From contig NZ_RHFH01000005.1 of NCBI RefSeq assembly GCF_004745075.1, positions 62,001 to 126,000 on the forward strand: 64,000 nt of DNA. The letters run 5' to 3'. Origin of the DNA: Brevibacterium sp. S111 (GTDB lineage: Bacteria; Actinomycetota; Actinomycetes; Actinomycetales; Brevibacteriaceae). The notes beneath the pieces were generated by a model. The model searched no databases, had not been told where the DNA came from, and worked only from the letters and a program-made list of their open reading frames with translations. A program made the translations under genes and the position numbers. The first letter of the stretch is position 1. Each line of letters starts with the position of its first letter. This document shows positions 26,180 through 34,432 of the stretch, piece after piece.

Positions 26180-27322
26180 ATGAGCACAAACGCACCGCAG
26201 CAGACCACACCGGTGATGGACCAGGTCGGCATCGACCCCGGCCAGGGTCTGCAGTTCGGGATGTACAGCCTCGGCGATCACCTGCCGAATCCCGCCGATG
26301 GCACACGTGTCAGCGCCGGCGAGCGCATCCGCGAATTCGTCGGCTACGCCCAGGCGGCCGAGCAGGCCGGGTTCGACTTCTTCAGCGTCGGGGAGAGCCA
26401 CCAGGAGTTCTTCGCCTCCCAGGCCCACGCCGTCATCCTCGGCGCCATCGCACAGGCGACGAACACGATCCGCATCGGCAGCACCTCGACGATCGTGAGC
26501 ACCTCGGACCCGGTGCGGGTGTTCGAGAACTTCGCCACCATCGACCACCTCTCCGGCGGGCGCGCCGAGCTCGTCGCCGGACGTGCCTCCCGCGTCGGCC
26601 TGTTCCGCCTCCTCGGCTACGATCTGCGCGATTACGAGGAGCTGTACGAGGAGAAGTTCGACCTCCTGCGCAGAATCAACACCGAGGAGCGTGTCACCTG
26701 GTCGGGACAGTTCCGCGCGCCCCTCGACGACGCCGAGGTCCTCCCCCGCCCGGCCCATGGCAGCCTTCCGATCTGGCGCGCTGTCGGCGGCGCGCCCGCG
26801 AGCGCGATCAAGGCCGGTCTGGCCGGTGTGCCCATGGTCATGGCCCATCTGGGCGGGACCACCTCGTCGTTCAAACCCACGATCGATGCCTACCGAGAAG
26901 CGGCCCGGCGTTCGGGCTTCGACCCTGCCACACTGCCGGTGGCCACCGCCGGCTTCCTCTACACGGCAGAGACCTCGCAGGACGCCCTGCGCGAGTTCTA
27001 CCCGCACATCAACGAGGGAATGAAGCGCACCAACGGGCAGGGCATGCCCAAACAGCTCTTCGCCCAGAGCGTCGACCCGGCCAGCATCGTCAACATAGGC
27101 AGTCCCCAGCAGATCATCGAGAAGATCCTCCACCAGCACGAGGTCTTCGGCCATCAGCGCTACCTGGGACAGATCGACTTCGGCGGCATGCCCTATGACC
27201 GGGTGATGGCTCAGATCGAGACACTCGGAACGGAGATCATCCCCGCCGTAAAGAAGTACACCGCGAAGCCCGAGGGCACCACCACCGAGGAGAACGCCCC
27301 CATCGAGGAGAACGCAGAATGA
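26180..27322 (+). CDS. LLM class (luciferase-like) flavin-dependent oxidoreductase
   Basis: A 380-residue TIM-barrel flavin monooxygenase of the bacterial luciferase superfamily. Typical elements are GLQFGMYSLGDHLPNPADGT at the N-terminus, FFSVGESHQEFFASQAHAVI, RIGSTSTIVSTSDPVRVFEN, LSGGRAELVAGRASRVGLFR and QIDFGGMPYDRVMAQIETLG. It uses reduced FMN and oxygen; the substrate is unknown. The next gene is an FMN reductase whose ATG overlaps this stop (ATGA), giving an apparent two-component system. The upstream gap holds two TGACAT direct repeats. Confidence 0.88.
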   Translation: MSTNAPQQTTPVMDQVGIDPGQGLQFGMYSLGDHLPNPADGTRVSAGERIREFVGYAQAAEQAGFDFFSVGESHQEFFASQAHAVILGAIAQATNTIRIGSTSTIVSTSDPVRVFENFATIDHLSGGRAELVAGRASRVGLFRLLGYDLRDYEELYEEKFDLLRRINTEERVTWSGQFRAPLDDAEVLPRPAHGSLPIWRAVGGAPASAIKAGLAGVPMVMAHLGGTTSSFKPTIDAYREAARRSGFDPATLPVATAGFLYTAETSQDALREFYPHINEGMKRTNGQGMPKQLFAQSVDPASIVNIGSPQQIIEKILHQHEVFGHQRYLGQIDFGGMPYDRVMAQIETLGTEIIPAVKKYTAKPEGTTTEENAPIEENAE

Positions 27323-27885
27323 AGCTCGTCGCCCTGTCCGGTTCGAACGTCGGCACGAAGACTCGGACCGTCATGGAGCATGTCACCCAGACCGTGATGA
27401 CTCGGGATCCGACCATCGAGGTAACGCTGATCGACCTCGCCGAGCTCGACATGGTCTTCGCCGACGGCCGGAATTTCACCGAGTACACCGGCGACACCGC
27501 ACGGGTGGCTCAGGAGGTCATGGACGCCGACGCGGTCATCATCGGCACTCCGATCTTCCAGGCCTCGATCCCGGCGGCGTTGAAGAACGTGTTCGATCTG
27601 CTGCCGGTCGACGCCCTTCGCGACAAGGTCGTGGCCATGGTCGCCACCGCCGGATCCGCCAAGCACTACCTCATCCTCCAGCAGCAGCTGCTGCCCATCC
27701 TCACCTACATGAAGGCCCAGGTCGTCAGCCCGTATGTGTTCGTCGAAGAGAAGGACCTGCACCGGGGCCAGATCATCAACGAGGATGTCATCCAGCGGCT
27801 CGACCGTTTGGTCGAGGACTCCATCGTGCTGACAACCACCTTCTCCCGCATCCGGGAGGACAGGGAGGCCGCCTACGGGTTCTGA
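27319..27885 (+). CDS. NADPH-dependent FMN reductase (SsuE/MsuE-like)
   Basis: A 188-residue flavodoxin-fold reductase. The phosphate-binding loop is LVALSGSNVGTKTRT near the N-terminus, and GTPIFQASIPAALKNVFDLL is the family motif around the isoalloxazine. It reduces FMN with NADPH for a partner monooxygenase. The 4-bp overlap with the preceding LLM oxidoreductase makes that its obvious partner. C-terminus intact. It is similar to SsuE, but no sulfonate genes are present, so the pathway is not assigned. Confidence 0.88.
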   Translation: MKLVALSGSNVGTKTRTVMEHVTQTVMTRDPTIEVTLIDLAELDMVFADGRNFTEYTGDTARVAQEVMDADAVIIGTPIFQASIPAALKNVFDLLPVDALRDKVVAMVATAGSAKHYLILQQQLLPILTYMKAQVVSPYVFVEEKDLHRGQIINEDVIQRLDRLVEDSIVLTTTFSRIREDREAAYGF

Positions 27886-27995
27886 GCCCGGCTCGATCCC
27901 GATCACCTCGGGTGACAGACGATCCTGTTGCCAGGCTCTGTCCATATTCGGCCAATAACGTGTAGTTGTCATTTCAACCAACACCGGAGGTCTCC

Positions 27996-28472
27996 GTGTA
28001 CGCAGCAGCTGGACTCCCGCCCCTCATCCGCGACATCGTCACCCTCATCGCTCGCATCGGCCTCGGCGCCATCGTCATCGCTCACGGATGGCAGAAGTTC
28101 GACGAATGGACCGTCGCCGGAACCACCGAATCGTTCTCACAGATGGGCGTGCCCTTCCCAGAGATCGCCGCGCCGTTCGCCACCTTCGTCGAGCTCATCG
28201 GCGGCGCCCTGCTCATCCTCGGTGCACTGACACCGCTTGTCGGCGTCCTGCTTGCCGCTGATCTCATCGGCGCACTGGTCATCGTGCATGCGGTGCCGAC
28301 GCCGTTCGTCGACCAGGGCGGCTGGGAACTCGTGGCGGCACTGGCCGCAGGTGCCCTTCTGCTCGCCGCAGCCGGCCCCGGACGCTGGAGCGTGGACAAT
28401 GCACTGTTCCGTGGGAAGAAGGGACAGCGCTCAAGTCGGTCCGTCGCCGCACACTCGCCGGCCGAAGTTTGA
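27996..28472 (+). CDS. DoxX family membrane protein
   Basis: A 158-residue, four-helix DoxX protein. The N-terminal LIARIGLGAIVIAHGWQKF and GGALLILGALTPLVGVLLAA segments are typical. DoxX proteins are linked to redox or thiosulfate metabolism and to oxidative-stress complexes, but most are uncharacterised. GTG 27996 follows GGAGGTCTCC, a strong Shine-Dalgarno, and is preferred to the upstream in-frame start. It lies 110 bp after the FMN reductase, probably with its own promoter (GTTGTCATTTCAAC at 27965-27978). Confidence 0.82.
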   Translation: MYAAAGLPPLIRDIVTLIARIGLGAIVIAHGWQKFDEWTVAGTTESFSQMGVPFPEIAAPFATFVELIGGALLILGALTPLVGVLLAADLIGALVIVHAVPTPFVDQGGWELVAALAAGALLLAAAGPGRWSVDNALFRGKKGQRSSRSVAAHSPAEV

Positions 28473-28510
28473 GGTCGCGTCGCCGCGCACTATCGACGGG
28501 CGACTGAGAC

Positions 28511-29137
28511 TCAGCCCCTCAGCCCTTCAAGATGCGCAGAGAGCACGACCTTGGCACGGTCGGGCGTAAGCACGTCCGGGTGCAGGGTCGAGCGCAGCGT
28601 CAACCCATCGATGAGCGCGGCGAGCGAATCGGCTTCGAGCTCGAGGTCGAGATCGGCGCGCAGGACGCCGCGCCGGTCCATATTCTCCAGGGTGCGAGCC
28701 ATGAGTGCGCGGGTCCCACGCACCGAGGTCTCGAAGACGTCGGCGAGATCCGGCTGCGTGCGCGCCTCCTCCTCGAAGGCGAGCCACACCACCGACTCCC
28801 GTCGACGCACGCCATCGAGCGGGAGCAGTTCGGCGAGGAAGTCGGCGGTCCTGGCCTTCGCCTCATCGCTGCTGAGCGTCCCGGACTCGAGCGCGGGCAG
28901 CAGAGCCTCCAGCCGCTCTTCGAGCCGTGAGCTCACCCGCTCGACCAGCGTCTCGAGGGCGAATCGGACGATACCTTCGGCGGTTGTGAAGTAGTGGCGG
29001 ATCGACCCGATCGCCAGTCCGGTCTCCTCGGCGATCGCCCGCAGCGACACCCTCGAGAATCCGTGGCTGAGAACGATGTCGAAGACGGCATCGGCGATGA
29101 CTTCGCGGCGGTGGGCGGGATCGACGAACTTCGGCAT
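28511..29137 (-). CDS. TetR family transcriptional repressor
   Basis: A 208-residue TetR protein. The HTH is at about 10-55 (VIADAVFDIVLSHGFSRVSL, RAIAEETGLAIGSIRHYFTT), and TetR_C-like ligand-binding helices follow. ATG 29137 is chosen because the family begins shortly before the HTH; the longer frame to 29185 would cross the operator. It is divergent from the DUF1453-like gene at 29219. Two copies of TAGCA-N6-TGCTA lie between them, so it probably represses both. Confidence 0.88.
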   Translation of the reverse strand: MPKFVDPAHRREVIADAVFDIVLSHGFSRVSLRAIAEETGLAIGSIRHYFTTAEGIVRFALETLVERVSSRLEERLEALLPALESGTLSSDEAKARTADFLAELLPLDGVRRRESVVWLAFEEEARTQPDLADVFETSVRGTRALMARTLENMDRRGVLRADLDLELEADSLAALIDGLTLRSTLHPDVLTPDRAKVVLSAHLEGLRG

Positions 29138-29147
29138 AGATCTTTTA

Positions 29148-29163
29148 TAGCACACTCCTGCTA
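29148..29163. promoter_or_regulatory. TetR operator, TAGCA-N6-TGCTA, copy 1
   Basis: Perfect dyad TAGCA-CACTCC-TGCTA just upstream of the tetR start. An identical-arm copy lies 32 bp away, three helical turns, so two dimers would bind the same DNA face. Confidence 0.75.
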
Positions 29164-29179
29164 CATCGTGATATCTTTT

Positions 29180-29195
29180 TAGCACGCTTCTGCTA
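29180..29195. promoter_or_regulatory. TetR operator, TAGCA-N6-TGCTA, copy 2
   Basis: Perfect dyad TAGCA-CGCTTC-TGCTA, 24 bp before the start of the divergent membrane-protein gene at 29219. Same arms and spacer length as copy 1. Confidence 0.75.
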
Positions 29196-29218
29196 TATCA
29201 AGGAAAGGCAGACCTGCC

Positions 29219-29773
29219 ATGCGTGCAGCACTGATCGCCATTGCCGTCATCGTCATCATCATCGTCGTCATCGTCCGACGGTTCCGCGGTGAGCCCGTCG
29301 ACGCGAGGGACCTCGCAGTGCCTCCGGTCATCCTGCTGGCACTCTCGGCCAAGGAGCTGTGGGGCTTCACGCATTGGACGTCGGCGAACATCATCTTTCT
29401 CGCCGCCTCGATCATCGTCGGCATCGGTTTCGGCATGCTCCGCGGCGCCTCGACCACCCTGTTCGCCAGGGACGGGACGCTGCATCAGAAGTACACAGCG
29501 AAGACCCTGATCGTGTGGGCGCTCAGCCTCGCGGCGGGCCTGGGCCTGCACTTCGGCGCCCGTGCCATCGGTGCCGAGGAAGCGGTTCGTCCGATGACCC
29601 TAAGCATCGGCCTGAGCCTGCTGGGCGAGGCGATCACCTGCGGGTGGCGTGGTCTGCGCTCGGGCATTCCCTTCAGCCAGCGCCCCTCGGGAAGCCAGAA
29701 GGACTCGCAGAGCCGGGTCGACGACTTGAGTTCGCAGCTGTCTCAGCTGCTCGACCGCGAACGTCGACGCTGA
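29219..29773 (+). CDS. Membrane protein of DUF1453/CcdC-like type
   Basis: A 184-residue protein with five hydrophobic segments: 3-20, 33-47, 55-72 and two later. The pattern of a glycine-rich IIVGIGFGMLRGASTTLF helix followed by a polar YTAKTLIVWALSLAAG helix resembles the CcdC/DUF1453 family, whose function is unknown. A polar Ser/Gln-rich tail follows. It is paired with a divergent TetR across two operators, suggesting induction by a TetR ligand, perhaps a membrane-active or hydrophobic compound. Confidence 0.6.
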   Translation: MRAALIAIAVIVIIIVVIVRRFRGEPVDARDLAVPPVILLALSAKELWGFTHWTSANIIFLAASIIVGIGFGMLRGASTTLFARDGTLHQKYTAKTLIVWALSLAAGLGLHFGARAIGAEEAVRPMTLSIGLSLLGEAITCGWRGLRSGIPFSQRPSGSQKDSQSRVDDLSSQLSQLLDRERRR

Positions 29774-29809
29774 GACCACCGCGACGATGCCAGGGCGACC
29801 GCGACCACC

Positions 29810-31024
29810 TCACCCATCGACAACGCGGCAGTCGGAATAGTCGGGCAGGACGATGTCGGCGGATTTCGCGAACTGCCTCGCCAGTAAGTCGCGCAGCGGC
29901 CACCGACCGGCCAGCCGCATCGATGTACGCATCAGCCAGATGCCGAGATCGCTTCTGGGCGCGAACCCCGCACCTCCGCCTGGCAGCTCCTGGGACTCGA
30001 CTGCGTACGGGCGAACCAGGCGATCATAGGTGCGACCCGCGAGCCGAGGGTCATGGCATCGCGCGAGCTGTCCAGCCAGGACATAGGCGCCGACCAGCGC
30101 CACGCTCGTCCCCAATCCACTCAGCGGGCTCGGAGCCGCCGCCGCGTCACCGATGAGTGCACATCTGTCCTGCCACCATCGATCCATTCTCACCTGGCCG
30201 AGCTCATCGAAAGCGAAATCCTCAGCATTCGATGCTGCAGGGAGAAGGTCTTCGGTGTGCCATCCGGCTCCGTCGAACCGCTCTCTGAGCAGTGCGAGCT
30301 GCCCCTGGCGATCGTGCCGGTCAATGCCGGCCCCCTCCCCCGAACGAACACGGAAACTCAGCGCCGCCTTCGACTCTCCGGGCCGACGGCCCGGGCGAAT
30401 GGAAGCGGCAAGTCCGCCCCGGCGATTGTAATTGTGATACCAGCCCTGACAGTCGGCAAACGCGGGAGCGGCGAACCAGGCGATGCACAGCCCGAGCGGC
30501 TCGACCACATCAGCCTCCTCGGCGAAGGCAAGCGAGCGGACAGTCGAATGCAATCCGTCGGCGCCGATGACATAGTCGAAGCGCTGACGCCGCCCAGAGA
30601 GGAAGACCACGTCGACGCCTTCGGCGTCCTGGGACAGTTCGACGATCGAGTCGTCGAAAAGGCAGTCGACTCCATCCACGCTCGCCTGAAGCAGCTCCAC
30701 GAGGTCGCCGCGGAGGATCTCGATCTCAGAGACGAAGCCCTCGCCCCCGAAGGCATCGGCCGCCATCGAGGCCCTGATCCTGCCGTGTTCGTCGACCCAG
30801 GCGATGCCCTCCTGATCGAGGCTGCGCATGCGCGCCTCGTCGAGCAGTCCCATTCGTTCGATCACGGTTCGACCCGCCCCGCGCAGGTCGACCGCCTGAC
30901 CACCGCTGCGCGGCGCCTCGGCGATCTCGACGATCGTCACCGTGAAACCATATCTGCGCAGCCAGTACGCGCATGTCAGGCCTGCGATGCTGCACCCGGA
31001 GATGAGGATGTGTCTGCTCTTCAT
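29810..31024 (-). CDS. FAD-dependent monooxygenase (PHBH/TetX-like)
   Basis: A 404-residue class A flavoprotein monooxygenase. The FAD dinucleotide fold starts at ILISGCSIAGLTCAYWLRRY, a GxGxxG variant with Ser/Cys. The DG motif is YVIGADGLHSTVR, and the second FAD motif is DRCALIGDAAAAPSPLSGLG. It inserts one oxygen into an aromatic or antibiotic-like substrate with NAD(P)H. Start ATG 31024. It is divergent from the GntR-TetR hybrid regulator, its likely controller. Substrate unknown. Confidence 0.88.
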   Translation of the reverse strand: MKSRHILISGCSIAGLTCAYWLRRYGFTVTIVEIAEAPRSGGQAVDLRGAGRTVIERMGLLDEARMRSLDQEGIAWVDEHGRIRASMAADAFGGEGFVSEIEILRGDLVELLQASVDGVDCLFDDSIVELSQDAEGVDVVFLSGRRQRFDYVIGADGLHSTVRSLAFAEEADVVEPLGLCIAWFAAPAFADCQGWYHNYNRRGGLAASIRPGRRPGESKAALSFRVRSGEGAGIDRHDRQGQLALLRERFDGAGWHTEDLLPAASNAEDFAFDELGQVRMDRWWQDRCALIGDAAAAPSPLSGLGTSVALVGAYVLAGQLARCHDPRLAGRTYDRLVRPYAVESQELPGGGAGFAPRSDLGIWLMRTSMRLAGRWPLRDLLARQFAKSADIVLPDYSDCRVVDG

Positions 31025-31066
31025 GGTCGATGACCCTAGGAACAGGGCGGCAGCGAGGGCAATAAT

Positions 31067-31140
31067 GTACTAGTGCACTGACGGTCACGTCGGCTCGCAG
31101 CAGGCCTCCGACCGCCGCACGATCGGTGGTGTTCTAGTAC
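31067..31140. promoter_or_regulatory. Divergent promoter region with inverted GTACTAG elements
   Basis: GTACTAG at 31067-31073 and its reverse complement CTAGTAC at 31134-31140 flank the 131-bp gap between the monooxygenase and the GntR-TetR regulator, one near each start. They could be half-sites or separate sites for the regulator. Central spacing is 67 bp. Confidence 0.45.
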
Positions 31141-31155
31141 GGAAGGACGATCGAC

Positions 31156-32151
31156 ATGGTGTCCGCGGCCGATATCGCAGCCGAACTGCGGGAGACGATC
31201 CTCAGCGGGGATCTGACCGCTGGCGATCGGCTTCCTTCGGCGCGCGAAATCACGCGCACCTGGAATGTCGCAATCGCCACAGCCAGCAGAGCCCACGCAC
31301 TGCTGCGCGCAGAGGGACTCGCCCACTCGGAGCCCGGAGTCGGGACCATCGTCACCAGCGGCCTCCCGATCGGTGGTAGATCAACGCAGCAGACGGCCGG
31401 AGCACACGGTCGACATTCACCTCCCGAGATCACCCGCGCCAAGACAATCGCCGTGAATCGGATCGTCGCAGCAGGCATCGCAGTCGCCGACGCCGAAGGT
31501 TTGGACGCCGTGACCATCCGCCGTGTGGCGCATGCTCTGCATACGGTGCCGAAGTCCCTGTACCGACACGTGTCGGATCGTCAGGAGTTCGAACGGCGCA
31601 TGATCGATTCCGCGCTGGGAGGGTGGCATCCGGGCCGATGGAGTCCGTCATGGCGAGAGCGGCTCACGGCCGGCCACCGTGAACTCTGGCGGATCTTCCG
31701 GGCGCATCCCTGGCTGGCGCAGGTCGTCTCCGTGACCCGCCCCCAGCTGGTTCCCGCCGCGCTGAGCTTCGCCGAATGGGCGCTCGAGACCCTCAGACAG
31801 GCGGGGATGACCCCCGAAGAAGCGTTCGAGGCTCACATCGTCCTGTTCACCCAGACACGCGGCATTGCGATCCTGCTCGAACCCGAGATCGACGCCGAGT
31901 CAGAGACAGGGATCGACGCGGACGCCTGGATCGATGCCCGCAGGAACGACCTCGTCGCTCACATCTCCGACGGCCGACACCCAGCTCTCTCCGTTCTGGC
32001 CGACTCAGGCTACGAGCTCGATGTGGATCTGCTCTTCGAACGGAGCCTGTCTCTGCTCATCGCGGGACTCGCAGACCGCATCGGTCCGAGCCCCGGCAAA
32101 GACGTCGGGCTCGCAGCGCAGAAACAGCCGCCCCGCGAAGGGCGGCGCTAG
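31156..32151 (+). CDS. GntR-TetR hybrid transcriptional regulator
   Basis: A 331-residue regulator with two DNA-binding modules. Residues 1-72 are a GntR winged helix (IAAELRETILSGDLTAGDRL, PSAREITRTWNVAIATASRA). Residues about 98-145 form a TetR HTH (IVAAGIAVADAEGLDAVTIR, HALHTVPKSLYRHVSDRQEF). The remainder is a TetR_C-type ligand domain with SLSLLIAGLADRI at its end. The architecture is known in actinobacteria but rarely studied. Its TAG stop is shared in antiparallel with the next tetR gene through the palindrome CTAG (32148-32151). Confidence 0.85.
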   Translation: MVSAADIAAELRETILSGDLTAGDRLPSAREITRTWNVAIATASRAHALLRAEGLAHSEPGVGTIVTSGLPIGGRSTQQTAGAHGRHSPPEITRAKTIAVNRIVAAGIAVADAEGLDAVTIRRVAHALHTVPKSLYRHVSDRQEFERRMIDSALGGWHPGRWSPSWRERLTAGHRELWRIFRAHPWLAQVVSVTRPQLVPAALSFAEWALETLRQAGMTPEEAFEAHIVLFTQTRGIAILLEPEIDAESETGIDADAWIDARRNDLVAHISDGRHPALSVLADSGYELDVDLLFERSLSLLIAGLADRIGPSPGKDVGLAAQKQPPREGRR

Positions 32152-32753
32152 GAGTCGGCGGAAGTCTCGCCGCTGCCGTTGAGCAGCAGGAAACGATCGA
32201 CGAGACGCACCGCCAGGTCGTCGGTCAACGGCTCGGAGCTCAGAAGCTTCGCCGCGTAGATCGGAAGCAGCACGATCTCGACGAGGTCACGCTCGGACAA
32301 CCGCATCTGCCAGCCGCGACCAGCCGCCTGGGTGAGCAGATCGGCGAGCGAGTCGAGGCGGGGCCTGACGACCTCGGCCGGGATGACGCCGCCCCTCTGG
32401 GCCGCTCGCATGAGACCTGCGATGAAGGGCGAGTGTCCGGGCGGATAGGACTCGAGCGCCTCAATGACCCTGCGGGCCCATTCGAGGAGCGCCTGCCGGA
32501 GGTCTCCCGACACCGGGGGAAGTGGACTCGATTCCTCGAGCTGCTCGAACGCGAGATCGGCGAGCAGCCCTGAGACCCCGCCCCACCGTCGGTGCAGGGT
32601 CGAACGATTCACCCCTGAACGACGGGCGACCTCGGCGGTGGTGATCTCTTCGGCTGACTGCTCGTCGAGGAGCTCGGCGACCGCTCGCAGCGCCGCGGCG
32701 CGCACCCGCGCACTGCGGCCGCCCGTTCTCTCCGTCACTGAATCTGCCTGCAC
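32148..32753 (-). CDS. TetR family transcriptional regulator
   Basis: A 201-residue TetR protein. The HTH is at about 15-65 (VRAAALRAVAELLDEQSAEE, TAEVARRSGVNRSTLHRRW), and the C-terminal domain is predominantly helical. Start 32753 (MQADSVTERTGG). It is divergent from a DHA2 drug exporter; between them is a near-perfect 24-bp direct repeat that includes TAACACG and TGTTGCATTAGA. It is likely the repressor of the exporter. The 3' end overlaps the hybrid regulator by four bases. Confidence 0.87.
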   Translation of the reverse strand: MQADSVTERTGGRSARVRAAALRAVAELLDEQSAEEITTAEVARRSGVNRSTLHRRWGGVSGLLADLAFEQLEESSPLPPVSGDLRQALLEWARRVIEALESYPPGHSPFIAGLMRAAQRGGVIPAEVVRPRLDSLADLLTQAAGRGWQMRLSERDLVEIVLLPIYAAKLLSSEPLTDDLAVRLVDRFLLLNGSGETSADS

Positions 32754-32763
32754 GCCTTCAGGC

Positions 32764-32830
32764 TAACACGACGAGTGTTGCATTAGAGAATGCCGCTCTT
32801 TATGCTTAACACGCCACCTGTTGCATTAGA
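32764..32830. promoter_or_regulatory. Two 24-bp direct repeats, putative TetR operators of the DHA2 exporter
   Basis: Copies at 32764-32787 and 32807-32830 differ at four positions only. Both begin TAACACG and end TGTTGCATTAGA. Copy 1 contains the dyad AACAC-GACGA-GTGTT. They lie between the divergent starts at 32753 and 32845. Confidence 0.65.
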
Positions 32831-32844
32831 CTTTTGGAGCGCGA

Positions 32845-34377
32845 ATGATGAACACCGATGCCCCGACACCGAGGCGGTGGTGGACCCCGGGAGTGCTGAT
32901 CCTCGGCCTCGTAGTCGTCCAGATGGATACCACGATCCTGGGAGTGGCCGTGCAGCGCCTGTCCCAGCCGGCACCAGCCGGATTGGGGTTGAGCCAGGGA
33001 GAGCTGCTGTGGTCGATCAACGCCTACACGCTGGTGATGGCCGGAATGATGCTCACGGCAGGCATGCTCGCCGACCGGCTCGGACGTCGACGAGTGCTGC
33101 TCGCCGGGATGGCGCTCTTCGGCATGGCTTCGTTGTGGTGCGCATTTTCAGTGAACGGCCCGATGCTCATCGGCGGCCGCACGGTGCTCGGTTTGGCCGC
33201 CGCGCTCATCACGCCGACGACACTGGCGGTCATCTCCCACACCTTCAGCTCCGAGGAGCGCCCGAAGGCCATCGGCATCTGGTCGGGTGGAGTCGGGATT
33301 GCGGTGGCATTGGGCCCGATCGTCGGCGGCCTGCTTCTCGACCATCTGCGGTGGGGATCGATCTTCCTGATCAATGTGCCCCTGGTGGCCATCGCCGTGA
33401 TCGCTATGGCCGCGCTCGTGCCCGAGTCGCGCAATCCGCGACCGGGCAGAGTGGATGTCCCCGGGATCCTTCTGTCCATGGCGGGGATGGGTCTGCTCGT
33501 CGCCGGAATCATCCGCGGCGGAGATACGGGCGAGTGGGCAAGCAGCCGGGTCTGGCTGCCTGCCCTCGGCGGCGGCATCGCTCTCGCCACGTTCATCATG
33601 TGGGAGCGTCGCGCCCCGTCGCCCCTGATCGAAGTCGGCTGGTTCCGTATGAGGGCGTTCTCCGGATCGATCGCAGTCATGACCCTGGCGTTCTTCTCGA
33701 TGCTCGGAACCACCTTCGTCATCGCGTTCTACCTCCTCAGTCTCCGACACCTCAGTGTGATCGCCACCGGTCTGCTCATGCTTCCCCTCGCCGCCGCTCA
33801 GCTCGCCTTCTCCTCCCAGACGCCGAGGCTCGCCCAGAAGTACGGTCCGCGTTCCACCAGCGCATTCGGCATGCTCGCCCTGGCATCGGCACTGCTGCTC
33901 TTCTCAAGCCTCGATGTCGACAGCTCGCTCTGGAAGGTCGGGACCGCCCTGTTCCTCATCGGCGTGGGGATCGCCTTCATCATGCCCTCGGCCTCATCGG
34001 CGATCATGGCCTCCGTGCCCCGGCAGCGAGCGGGATCGGCTTCGGCAACCAGCAACACCTTCCGGCAGATCGGCGGCGCTCTGGGCACGGCTGTGCTCGG
34101 GGCGATCCTCACGAGTGTCTACCGCTCGCAGATCACGGGCCACCTCGGCGACCTGCCTGCACAGCTGCGCGAGACTGCGGCGTCGTCGATCCAAGCGACT
34201 CAGGCCGCTCTCAGCACGGTAGGTTCCAGCGTCTCCGACCCGGCGACGATCATCGCCGCCTCGGATGCCGCATTCGTCTCGGGCCTCCACGTGTGCGCTC
34301 TGCTCGGGGCGTGCATCGCCTTGGCAGGGGCGGCGATCACTCGACTTGCGTTGCCCTCCCGCGCAGACTCACGCTGA
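32845..34377 (+). CDS. DHA2 family drug:H+ antiporter (14-helix MFS)
   Basis: A 510-residue 14-helix exporter of the EmrB/QacA type. The N-terminal VVQMDTTILGVAVQRLSQPA matches the helix-1 motif, LADRLGRRRVLLAG is motif A, and GIWSGGVGIAVALGPIVGGL is the antiporter motif C. ATG 32845 follows GGAGCGCGA. It exports hydrophobic compounds using the proton gradient. Control by the divergent TetR is implied by the repeat between them. Confidence 0.88.
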   Translation: MMNTDAPTPRRWWTPGVLILGLVVVQMDTTILGVAVQRLSQPAPAGLGLSQGELLWSINAYTLVMAGMMLTAGMLADRLGRRRVLLAGMALFGMASLWCAFSVNGPMLIGGRTVLGLAAALITPTTLAVISHTFSSEERPKAIGIWSGGVGIAVALGPIVGGLLLDHLRWGSIFLINVPLVAIAVIAMAALVPESRNPRPGRVDVPGILLSMAGMGLLVAGIIRGGDTGEWASSRVWLPALGGGIALATFIMWERRAPSPLIEVGWFRMRAFSGSIAVMTLAFFSMLGTTFVIAFYLLSLRHLSVIATGLLMLPLAAAQLAFSSQTPRLAQKYGPRSTSAFGMLALASALLLFSSLDVDSSLWKVGTALFLIGVGIAFIMPSASSAIMASVPRQRAGSASATSNTFRQIGGALGTAVLGAILTSVYRSQITGHLGDLPAQLRETAASSIQATQAALSTVGSSVSDPATIIAASDAAFVSGLHVCALLGACIALAGAAITRLALPSRADSR

Positions 34378-34432
34378 CAGGCCTCCGGTGTGCCAAGACT
34401 CTTTCCGACGCGGTCCGGCCCCAGTGATCGGG

